Assembly (NCBI GenBank): GCA_022447485.1
Contig: JAKVCH010000177.1
Span: 1-6,548, forward strand
DNA length: 6,548 nucleotides
Reading direction: 5' to 3'
Origin: Polyangiaceae bacterium
GTDB taxonomy: Bacteria > Myxococcota_A > Polyangia > Polyangiales > Polyangiaceae
Of this stretch, positions 1 through 6,475 are shown in pieces. The first letter of the stretch is position 1. Every line of letters starts with the position of its first letter. The translations under genes and the position numbers were made by a program. Below the pieces are notes generated by a model, which saw only the letters and a list, made by a program, of their open reading frames with translations, searched no databases and was not told the DNA's origin.

Positions 1-2
1 TG

Positions 3-2663
3 GTTGGCTTCCGATTTGCTTCCGATCTCCTCCTGCTCGTACTGAGTGCCTCGCTCCTACAAGTGGCGTTTCCCGGCTGGACCTTATTCGGTCGCTTGCC
101 TGCGGGCGGCAATGTCGGGCTTTTCTTTGGCGAGCTTTTGCGAGGCCTATTTTCCACTCCCGGAAGCTTCTTGGTTGGGCTTACGGTGATCGGTCTTTTG
201 CTGATCGGTCGAGCTAGCTTCTCGTTTATCGATTTTTGCAAGAAGCTGCAGTCCCAGGCACAATTTGCACAAGGGCAGTTGATTCGCCTTTGGAATTATT
301 TCGTGAGCACCTGGCGGCGAGCGAGCGAACTTCGCGCCCAGCAGTCGCGTCTGCGGCTGGAAACGGCCCAGGCGACGCCTTCGGTTGATCCGAATCAGGC
401 GATTCTCGATGAGTTAAGTGAGGAGCAGCTTTGGGTTCCAGGCGAGCAAACCGGCGCTCCACCGCTCGCAGTTGCTGATTCACTTCGTCGGAGCTTTCGC
501 CTGCACTTCGATGAGTCTGAGTTGGAAGAGGCAGGTTCAGTTACAGGTGACGGCAGTTTTGCGGATTCGTCGGTCTCTGCATCGACCTCCCCCCAGCATG
601 AGCCAGGGCAAGTACAATCCCAGTCGTCGAGTAAAGACTCGGTGACAAAGACAGAGCAGGGCATTGCTATCGTGCATCATGCTCAAGAGGGCATGAATCT
701 TCGCGAGAAAGCGCGCCCGATCGCTGAAGGCGAGACCCAGACACAAAAATTATTGGAGGAAGAGGATGATGGTTTGATTGGGGCGCTCGTTGCTGGGTCG
801 TCTGCGGCGCCAGATGTGCAGGCCCTCGAGACCATGCCTTTGGAACGCTCTGTCAACGATAGAATCGGAGCCGATGTTGAGCTGGCACCATCGGCTACCC
901 CCGAGCAAACCGACTCAGACGTAAGTTCAGTTGAGTTTCTGTCACCGGAAATGCCGCCCTGTGAGAGTGACTTAGAAGGAGCATCTGAAGAGGGAATAGA
1001 AGATGCATTGGATCCTCCGGCTCACGAATGGGCGACGGAGCCTCCGCCCTTAAAAGTGCCCAGTATGGAGTCCCGAGAGGCAAAGATTGTCGATACCAGC
1101 GATGCCTCTCGAATTGTCTCGTCACGACGAGCGATTCGCCCGCGAAAAAAGCGTGATTACGTCTTTCCAGAAACGGCTCTCTTGCAGCCGACTGACGAGG
1201 ATGGCCCGCAGGTGGATCACGAGCTCCTTTTGGAGCATGCAGCGCTCTTGGAGAAAACCCTGGCTGACTACGGTGTGACTGGGAAGGTCGAAGAAATTCA
1301 TCCAGGACCTACTGTGACGACCTATGAAGTGGCCCCGGCTCCGGGAACTAAGGTGAGCAAAGTCGCCGGTCTCAGCGACGACTTAGCCTTAGGTCTTTCG
1401 CGGAAAGTTCGCATTATTGCGCCGATTCCTGGAAAAAGCCGCATCGGTTTCGAGTTGCCCAACGATGAAAGGGTGCCGGTGAACTTAAGGGAATTAGTCG
1501 AAGATGCCCGTTTTCAGCGTTTAGCTGAAAAAGCACCTCTACCCTGTGTTTTGGGTCGCGATATCGTCGGAGCCCCGCTTTATGCCGATTTGGCGGGGAT
1601 GCCCCATGTGATCGTGGCGGGCGCTACAGGAGCGGGTAAGTCTGTCGGCTTGAATGTGATGCTTTCTAGCCTGCTCTTCACCCGCTCTCCCGAAGATCTT
1701 CGGTTGTTGATGATCGACCCCAAAGTAGTTGAGTTGGCTCCCTTTGATAAAATTCCCCACCTTCTACTGCCTGTTGTGACGGATATGAAGCAGGCGAATC
1801 TCGCCTTAAAGTGGGCTGTTGATGAGATGGAGCGTCGCTATCAATTATTTGCCGACGCCGGCACGAAAAATATCACCACCTACAATCGCTACGTGAAGCG
1901 GGTGGCGGCCGGCGAAGTCCCGCCACCGAAGAGTGAGATGGTGGAGAGTACTGACGAGAATGGCGAGATGGTGATGATTCCGGCCAGCAAAAACGGAAGT
2001 GATGGGGTCGAACTGCCGGAAAAGATGCCTTATATTGTGATCGTAGTCGATGAATTTGCTGACTTGATCATGCAACAAGGCAAAGAGGTGGAGGCGTCGG
2101 TGGCCCGCCTTGCCCAAAAGGCCCGAGCTGCGGGTATGCATGTCATCTTAGCAACTCAACGTCCAAGTGTGGATGTAATCACGGGGATGATTAAAGCGAA
2201 CTTTCCCTCACGAATTGCTTACCGTGTAGCCCAGAAGGTAGATAGTCGTACGATTCTCGACGAGATGGGTGCTGAGGTGCTCTTAGGGCGTGGTGATATG
2301 CTTGTGAAGCTGAATGGCTCGACGGATACCAGTCGCGTGCAGTGTCCCTTTGTCTCCGAAGAAGAGGTGAGTGATTTGACGGCGCACTTACGGACTCAGG
2401 GTGAGCCCCAATATCAAGAATCGATTTTAGAGGAGCCGGAGGCCGACGAGATAGACCCGGCAGAAGAGAAGGTCGATGCACGCTTTGATGAAGCTGTGGC
2501 TATTGTCCGTGATACGGGGCGTTGTTCCACTTCGTGGCTACAGCGCAAATTAACGGTTGGCTACAATCGAGCAGCCAAAATGGTTGAAATGATGGAGAAC
2601 CGTGGCTACGTCGGGCCAGCCAACGGCTCAAAAGACCGGGAGGTCTACCTGCCCTCCCCCTAG
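3..2663 (+). CDS. ftsK: DNA translocase FtsK/SpoIIIE family (5' end outside window)
   Basis: This is an ATP-driven DNA pump anchored in the inner membrane at the division septum. In the family it clears chromosome ends and activates XerCD at dif. The frame is open to the left edge, so the GTG at 63 is an internal valine and the first helices are missing. Numbering from that codon, a membrane helix lies just before it (LLLLVLSASLLQVA) and another at about 34-50. Residues about 60-370 form a long linker, largely acidic and Ser/Glu/Pro-rich. The alpha/beta motor follows from about 384. Walker A is GATGAGKS at 520-527 (Lys526) and Walker B is IVIVVDEFAD with Asp663-Glu664. 'SRTILDEMGAEVLLGRGDML' is the typical family signature downstream. 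Residues 805-866 are the winged-helix gamma domain (GYNRAAKMVEMMENRGYVGP), which in the family reads DNA polarity signals. All key motor residues are intact. Family identity is essentially certain; the exact start cannot be seen. Confidence 0.97.
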   Translation, partial: VGFRFASDLLLLVLSASLLQVAFPGWTLFGRLPAGGNVGLFFGELLRGLFSTPGSFLVGLTVIGLLLIGRASFSFIDFCKKLQSQAQFAQGQLIRLWNYFVSTWRRASELRAQQSRLRLETAQATPSVDPNQAILDELSEEQLWVPGEQTGAPPLAVADSLRRSFRLHFDESELEEAGSVTGDGSFADSSVSASTSPQHEPGQVQSQSSSKDSVTKTEQGIAIVHHAQEGMNLREKARPIAEGETQTQKLLEEEDDGLIGALVAGSSAAPDVQALETMPLERSVNDRIGADVELAPSATPEQTDSDVSSVEFLSPEMPPCESDLEGASEEGIEDALDPPAHEWATEPPPLKVPSMESREAKIVDTSDASRIVSSRRAIRPRKKRDYVFPETALLQPTDEDGPQVDHELLLEHAALLEKTLADYGVTGKVEEIHPGPTVTTYEVAPAPGTKVSKVAGLSDDLALGLSRKVRIIAPIPGKSRIGFELPNDERVPVNLRELVEDARFQRLAEKAPLPCVLGRDIVGAPLYADLAGMPHVIVAGATGAGKSVGLNVMLSSLLFTRSPEDLRLLMIDPKVVELAPFDKIPHLLLPVVTDMKQANLALKWAVDEMERRYQLFADAGTKNITTYNRYVKRVAAGEVPPPKSEMVESTDENGEMVMIPASKNGSDGVELPEKMPYIVIVVDEFADLIMQQGKEVEASVARLAQKARAAGMHVILATQRPSVDVITGMIKANFPSRIAYRVAQKVDSRTILDEMGAEVLLGRGDMLVKLNGSTDTSRVQCPFVSEEEVSDLTAHLRTQGEPQYQESILEEPEADEIDPAEEKVDARFDEAVAIVRDTGRCSTSWLQRKLTVGYNRAAKMVEMMENRGYVGPANGSKDREVYLPSP

Positions 2664-2681
2664 AAGCAGTCTCCAGGGACG

Positions 2682-2704
2682 GGCGAAGAAAGAGAATCTT
2701 CGTC
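2682..2704 (+). terminator. Hairpin just after ftsK, possible weak terminator
   Basis: An inverted repeat CGAAGA (2684-2689) / TCTTCG (2697-2702) encloses a 7-base loop. It extends by one G-T and one G-C pair to about 8 bp. It lies 18 bases after the ftsK stop. No T-run follows, so it does not meet the usual intrinsic-terminator pattern. It may protect the 3' end or do nothing. Confidence 0.25.
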
Positions 2705-2719
2705 GGAAGCTGCGAGCGC

Positions 2720-2736
2720 GAAGTTTTCCCAACTTC
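2720..2736 (+). terminator. Second hairpin in the ftsK 3' intergenic region
   Basis: GAAGTT (2720-2725) and AACTTC (2731-2736) form a perfect 6-bp stem with a TTCCC loop. A T-containing stretch (2747-2758) follows only after a GC-rich gap, so it is a weak candidate for ending ftsK transcription. Together with the hairpin at 2682-2704 it suggests a transcription boundary between ftsK and the next gene, but neither hairpin is a textbook terminator. Confidence 0.3.
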
Positions 2737-2752
2737 TCCGGCTTGGTGTCTA

Positions 2753-2780
2753 TTCTTTCATCGACTCTCTAAGGTATAGT
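2753..2780 (+). promoter_or_regulatory. Possible sigma70-type promoter abutting the start at 2791
   Basis: TATAGT at 2775-2780 matches the -10 consensus at 5 of 6 positions. The region where a -35 would sit (TTCTTT at 2753-2758, 16-base spacer) is poor. Transcription would start at about 2786-2788, three to five bases before the ATG, leaving no room for a Shine-Dalgarno. The only purine-rich word nearby, AAGG at 2771-2774, is 16 bases from the ATG, too far to serve. The call rests mainly on the -10 and its position. Confidence 0.35.
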
Positions 2781-2790
2781 TCTCGCGCTG

Positions 2791-5223
2791 ATGTCATTCT
2801 TGCTCGCTCACTTGCCTTTGCCCCTGGCCACAGATCCCGAGGGGGTGATTGCGGCTTTGCAGGCTGCTGATGCCCATGCTCGCCATGGAAAGGACGAGCA
2901 TGCGATTGCTTGGGTTGAGCGAGCTGCAAGCCTGGCGCGTCAGCATGGCTTTCATCAGCGCGCTGCGGAGATTGAAGAGCCTCTCCACCATCTAGAGCAG
3001 CGGGAAGCCTTGAGTGCGTCTTCTCCAAGTGTGGGCGTTGTCACCACGCCTCCCCGAACACAGACAAGTTCCTTGAGGCCATCTTTTTCGGCTCCGCGTG
3101 CGGAGTCTCTTGAATTTGACGACCTAGATATTGATGTTGAGTTTGATGAGCCCGAAGACGACTTTGGAGAAGCAGAATTAGTCTCAGAGACTGATTTGAG
3201 TTCGTTCGCTCCGCAAGACCGAGAGTTGAATCAGAGTCAGCCCCAGTCGCCGAGCCGTCGACCGATCGACTCGCGTCCTGACGCACGCGATGTGGAGCCG
3301 ATTGATGTCCCCTTGAATGGTCCGGTTCTCGACTTCGACGCCACAACTGCCGCCGAATTTGCAAATTCCGTAGCCGCACCAATCTCCGATCAGGACTCTT
3401 CGGCTCTCGAAGAAGAGTTAGGTGTGGATCTTTCGATTGATTTGCGCGCACCTGGTGTACCGCGAGGGTTTGGCGTTCCGTCATCGCAACCAGTCTCTCC
3501 TTCCTTGCCGTCAGAGTCTGCGGGGCCGAAAACCGAGCGAATGGGCCAGCATGAAACTCAAGCCGGCTCCCTGGCAGCACCTACTTCGGAACAAACAGCC
3601 ATCACTGAATTGGCCCCTCCTCAGGCGGAAGACTTTTGGCAAGATTTGAACGATGAACTCACAGCTGACGAGGGTCCTGAGGGTATTCGCCTTGCTCAAC
3701 CGCCGAGTATTGCGCCTGGTCCGGGACAAGTTGTGGGACGCGCCTCGGTGGCGCCGGCTGCGCCTCCGAGTGGTGGCTATCGCGCGGTGGAAGGACAGCC
3801 TTTTGATTTGGCTCCCTCCGCAGATCCACCAGCAACCCGCACTCATCGCCCACCGGGAGTTCAGGGGCGCGCCGCGATTGAACCCCCGCCCACGCCGGCG
3901 CCCACTCCCCAGTCAGATCAGATGCGGGAGCCTCCGCCAAGCATTGCTCCTCAAGCTCCCCTTCCCGAATGGGGGGACTCCGAATTTCCCTTACCAGGTA
4001 CGGTTTCCTCGCGAGCAACGCTCCCAGACGACCTCTCTATAGCGCCGATCTCACTGGGTGGCCCTCCTCTGCCTCAACCCGCTGAAGTCCCTTTTCCTGA
4101 GGCTCAGGGCGAGGCCTTGCCGTTCGCAGAAGCTAGGGTTGACGAAGAGGAGTTGAAGCACGACTCATTGTTGCCTCTTTCTTTTCCTGACGGTGTTGGG
4201 GCCGGTGATTCGGCTCCTCCTACTCTTGGTGAGTTGGAGGCTCCGGTGCCCCCTTTGCCCCAGGTAGAGTCATTACCCGAAGCGATCGAGCCTTCGGCAC
4301 CGGTCTCCTCTCCCGAGGGCACAGTCGTTGCTCGCGCCGTCGTTGATTCGGGAGAGGGTGCTCAAGCGATTCCGGATTTAGATTTTACTTCAGTCACAGA
4401 TTCGAACGCCCCGGCTGCGCCCGAGGACGCTCATTCGCTCAATGCGACAGCTTCTGAACAAAAGCCTGCAGAAGAAGCCAAGATCGGCCCTTATGCTCTT
4501 GCCGATCTACCTGGTCTAGAAGACCTGCCCGAGGACGGTCAGGCACTGGCTGCCTCTCGGGCGAAAGAGTTGTGCTTGGAGTTAGGCGAAGAAGCAAGTG
4601 ACTTCGCTTTGGCTCTAGTGCTCGCCGGTCGGATACAGGTGATGCCTTTGATTGCCGATGCAGGCTGCTCAACAGCGGGTCCTGGAGAAGTCCTCTTTTT
4701 TGAAGGCACCATGAGCGATTCGTTTGCCTTGCGCACCGTGGCCGTCGAGCCAGGCACAAGAGTTGCGACCCTCTCTTTCGATGATTGGAAAAATTTAACC
4801 CAGAATTGTCCTTGGGTTGTCGATGAATTGCGTCATGCCGGCGATCGCCTACAGACTTTCGCAGGCGCTGTCTTGGGCCCATTGGGGGACTATTTGGACG
4901 ACACTTTTCGCTCAATGGTCTTCGAAAAGTGTCAAGCTCGGCGCTTATCTCCCCAGCAGCAGATTGCTGTCCAGGGCCAGCCAACCGATGGCTTTTATAT
5001 TTTGGGTTCCGGAGAGTTAGAAGTATTTGGCGATGCTCAGCAGGGTTCGGAAGTCCTTGACCCTGGTGACTTTCTCTTTCCTGAAAATGTGCTGAGCGGC
5101 GCCGTTGCGGCGAAAAATGCTCGGGCAGGTCAACAGGGCGCGTTGGTTCTCTTTATCGATAGGATGGCGGTCCACGAGCTTCTGGCCACCTGCCCACCAT
5201 TGATAGAACTTCTCGCTAGTTGA
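2791..5223 (+). CDS. Large low-complexity protein with C-terminal tandem cyclic-nucleotide-binding-like domains
   Basis: I do not recognise a named gene. Residues about 14-72 are Ala/His/Glu-rich helices resembling one TPR-like pair (AIAWVERAASLARQHGFHQRA). Residues about 75-565 are Pro/Ser/Glu/Asp-rich and probably disordered, with an acidic block at about 106-131 (LEFDDLDIDVEFDEPEDDF) and recurring SIAP/SVAP motifs. The C-terminus from about 580 looks like two cyclic-nucleotide-binding beta-rolls. The first (about 600-690) has ALVLAGRIQV, GPGEVLFFEG and LRTVAVEPGTRVATLSFDDW but no phosphate-binding cassette. The second (about 701-808) has GFYILGSGELEVFG, LDPGDFLFPENVL and a possible cassette Glu765/Arg778, with wider spacing than in CAP. 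No signal peptide or membrane helix is evident and there is no DNA-binding domain, so it is not a CRP-type regulator. A cytoplasmic sensor or scaffold role is inference. ATG 2791 is chosen because an in-frame TAA lies at 2770-2772 and no other ATG, GTG or TTG lies between. The coding call is firm, the domain call moderate. Confidence 0.85.
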   Translation: MSFLLAHLPLPLATDPEGVIAALQAADAHARHGKDEHAIAWVERAASLARQHGFHQRAAEIEEPLHHLEQREALSASSPSVGVVTTPPRTQTSSLRPSFSAPRAESLEFDDLDIDVEFDEPEDDFGEAELVSETDLSSFAPQDRELNQSQPQSPSRRPIDSRPDARDVEPIDVPLNGPVLDFDATTAAEFANSVAAPISDQDSSALEEELGVDLSIDLRAPGVPRGFGVPSSQPVSPSLPSESAGPKTERMGQHETQAGSLAAPTSEQTAITELAPPQAEDFWQDLNDELTADEGPEGIRLAQPPSIAPGPGQVVGRASVAPAAPPSGGYRAVEGQPFDLAPSADPPATRTHRPPGVQGRAAIEPPPTPAPTPQSDQMREPPPSIAPQAPLPEWGDSEFPLPGTVSSRATLPDDLSIAPISLGGPPLPQPAEVPFPEAQGEALPFAEARVDEEELKHDSLLPLSFPDGVGAGDSAPPTLGELEAPVPPLPQVESLPEAIEPSAPVSSPEGTVVARAVVDSGEGAQAIPDLDFTSVTDSNAPAAPEDAHSLNATASEQKPAEEAKIGPYALADLPGLEDLPEDGQALAASRAKELCLELGEEASDFALALVLAGRIQVMPLIADAGCSTAGPGEVLFFEGTMSDSFALRTVAVEPGTRVATLSFDDWKNLTQNCPWVVDELRHAGDRLQTFAGAVLGPLGDYLDDTFRSMVFEKCQARRLSPQQQIAVQGQPTDGFYILGSGELEVFGDAQQGSEVLDPGDFLFPENVLSGAVAAKNARAGQQGALVLFIDRMAVHELLATCPPLIELLAS

Positions 5224-5224
5224 G

Positions 5225-5249
5225 TTCGAAGCCTTCCTCCAGCTTCGAA
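5225..5249. terminator. Hairpin between convergent genes, possible bidirectional terminator
   Basis: TTCGAAGC (5225-5232) and GCTTCGAA (5242-5249) form a perfect 8-bp stem with a 9-base loop. It forms only because the 19-bp unit is duplicated. It starts two bases after the TGA of the 2791-5223 gene and lies about 20 bases past the rseP stop on the other strand, a good place for a shared terminator. Neither side carries a T-run, so factor-independent termination would be weak. A second small inverted repeat, AGCAGA/TCTGCT (5260-5272), overlaps the rseP stop codon. Confidence 0.4.
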
Positions 5250-5262
5250 GCCTTCCTCCAGC
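5225..5262. repeat. Perfect 19-bp tandem direct repeat (two copies)
   Basis: TTCGAAGCCTTCCTCCAGC occurs at 5225-5243 and again at 5244-5262 with no mismatch and no spacer. It fills most of the 47-base gap between the two convergent genes, beginning one base after the stop of the upstream gene's TGA plus G. It looks like a local tandem duplication; each unit contains the palindrome TTCGAA. Confidence 0.95.
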
Positions 5263-5270
5263 AGAGTCTG

Positions 5271-6437
5271 CTACTTGCTTTCTGGAGCCTCCGGCTCGGG
5301 GGGCGAGTCTTGAGCCTTGGTCTTGCCTGAGGGGGCCGGGCTAGCAGAACTATCGACGGTAGAGGTTTTTTTCTTTTCAGCTTCTTCGGCCGCCGCTTTT
5401 GCTTTTTGTTCGTCTTCCCAAATCTCTGAGGGTGCCTTTTTCTGTCCCCACTCGCGATAAGAGACCATTGCCATGAAAGAGAGCAGAACGAGGATGCCAA
5501 TAATATGAATTTGGCCCTCGACCTTTTGGTTGGCTCTGCGGCGGGTCACGGCCTCATAAATGAGGAACATAAAGCGACCACCGTCCAATGCCGGAAAAGG
5601 GAGCATGTTGAAAAAAGCTAGAGCGGTACTCAGGTAGCCGATGACGCTGAGGTAGCGCACAAGCCCTTCTTCTGCGGCGCGGCTTGTTTCTCGAAACATG
5701 CCGATGGGGCCACTAAATTGTGCCTTTTCTTTGCCTGTGAAAACTCGAGCCAAACTCTCGACCGTCAATTGGATAATCTTTGCGGGACGGGTGATGCCTA
5801 ACCACGCAGCTTCGCCAATGGGGCGAGGTACGCGCTCGGGCAGAATACCAATTCTGCCGACCCCTTCATCGAGTTGAGGGGTGATTTCCAAGTTGATTGG
5901 TTGGTCATTGCGCTGGACCACCACTTGCAGGCTTTTGCCCGCGTTCGGCTGTATCAGACTCGGGATTTGCTTCCACTCTTTGATATCTTGACCTTCAATG
6001 CTGAGGATCGTGTCTCCGCTTTGCATGCCAGCGGCGGCGGCTGCTCGGTCAGGAACGACTTCTACTTGGCGCTCTGAGTACTTACCAATGAAAAGAAAGA
6101 GAGAGAAAAAGATCAACGCGGCAAAGACGTAGTTCGCTGCCGGGCCGGCCAAAATCGCCGAGATTCGTCCGACTAAACTGGCGTTCGCATAACTCCCTTT
6201 ATCTTCGGGATCGATCTCCTCGAAGGGGTTCATGCCTGAGATTTGGACGTATGCTAAAAAGGGAATCAGGGCGACCTGGAAAACGGTATCGCTTCCCTTG
6301 GGGCGGTGTCGAATAATCGAAGGTCCAAAGCCAATGCTGAAGCGGTCAACCCGCATGCCGAACGCTCGGGCAGCGAAATAATGTCCGCTTTCGTGAACAA
6401 TCATCAGGAGAGCCAGACCAAAAGCTGAAGCCAACAT
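5271..6437 (-). CDS. rseP: RseP/RasP-family site-2 zinc metalloprotease (M50B)
   Basis: This is an inner-membrane intramembrane protease. The family cuts single-pass membrane proteins such as anti-sigma factors after a first cleavage, and also clears signal-peptide remnants. The zinc site is HESGH at residues 15-19 in the first helix (His15, Glu16, His19), with the third ligand Asp285 in NMLPFPALDGGRF. A second helix lies at about 97-117 after AILAGPAANY, a single PDZ domain at about 123-200 (GMQSGDTILSIEG), then helices at about 262-282 and 308-326. One PDZ domain is as in Bacillus RasP; E. coli RseP has two. The loop that is usually P-x-GGY-V reads IPFLAYVQISGMNP here. After the last helix a charged Ala/Lys/Glu then Pro/Ser tail of about 60 residues (330-388) is added. 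ATG 6437 is the start: an in-frame TAA lies at 6447-6449. The N-terminus before HExxH is short. Substrate is unknown; no anti-sigma or sigma gene is in view. Confidence 0.95.
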   Translation of the reverse strand: MLASAFGLALLMIVHESGHYFAARAFGMRVDRFSIGFGPSIIRHRPKGSDTVFQVALIPFLAYVQISGMNPFEEIDPEDKGSYANASLVGRISAILAGPAANYVFAALIFFSLFLFIGKYSERQVEVVPDRAAAAAGMQSGDTILSIEGQDIKEWKQIPSLIQPNAGKSLQVVVQRNDQPINLEITPQLDEGVGRIGILPERVPRPIGEAAWLGITRPAKIIQLTVESLARVFTGKEKAQFSGPIGMFRETSRAAEEGLVRYLSVIGYLSTALAFFNMLPFPALDGGRFMFLIYEAVTRRRANQKVEGQIHIIGILVLLSFMAMVSYREWGQKKAPSEIWEDEQKAKAAAEEAEKKKTSTVDSSASPAPSGKTKAQDSPPEPEAPESK

Positions 6438-6445
6438 AGAGGGCA

Positions 6446-6475
6446 GTTATAGCCACGGGCTGAGCATGACGCCAA
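6446..6475 (-). promoter_or_regulatory. Sigma70-like promoter of rseP, probably giving a leaderless mRNA
   Basis: On the minus strand, TTGGCG (6475-6470) and TATAAC (6451-6446) are separated by 18 bases, matching the -35 at 4 of 6 and the -10 at 5 of 6 positions. Only eight bases lie between the -10 box and the ATG, so transcription should begin at or within two or three bases of the ATG. The bases ahead of the ATG (TGCCCTCT) are pyrimidine-rich with no Shine-Dalgarno, which agrees with a leaderless start. Confidence 0.5.

Noticed and set aside
63..65. GTG at 63 as the start of ftsK
   Set aside because: The frame is open upstream to the edge and encodes a membrane helix (LLLLVLSASLLQVA) expected in the FtsK N-terminus; the GTG has no Shine-Dalgarno.
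654..661. GAGCAGGG as a KOPS-like FtsK-orienting octamer
   Set aside because: It differs at one base from the E. coli GGGNAGGG pattern, occurs once, and lies inside coding sequence; an octamer with one mismatch is expected by chance in a window this size.
1885..2035. Apparent insertion between Walker A and Walker B in FtsK
   Set aside because: A segment of similar length occurs at this place in well-studied FtsK proteins such as that of E. coli, so it is normal.
2841..2847. GAGGGG followed by GTG at 2845 as an alternative start for the middle gene
   Set aside because: The purine word directly touches the GTG with no spacing, and using it would cut off the first 18 residues; ATG 2791 remains the simpler choice.
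3041..3580. 179-codon minus-strand open frame
   Set aside because: It lies entirely inside the 2791-5223 gene, is Arg/His/Ser-rich as expected for an antisense shadow of a GC-biased, proline-rich gene, and has no recognisable domain.
4439..4984. 181-codon minus-strand open frame
   Set aside because: It is antisense to the cyclic-nucleotide-binding-like region, whose plus-strand protein makes domain sense; the minus product is Arg/Ser/Pro-rich with no motif.
5225..5262. The 19-bp tandem repeat as a CRISPR or attachment site
   Set aside because: There are only two units with no spacer between them, no cas or integrase gene nearby, and no sign of inserted DNA.
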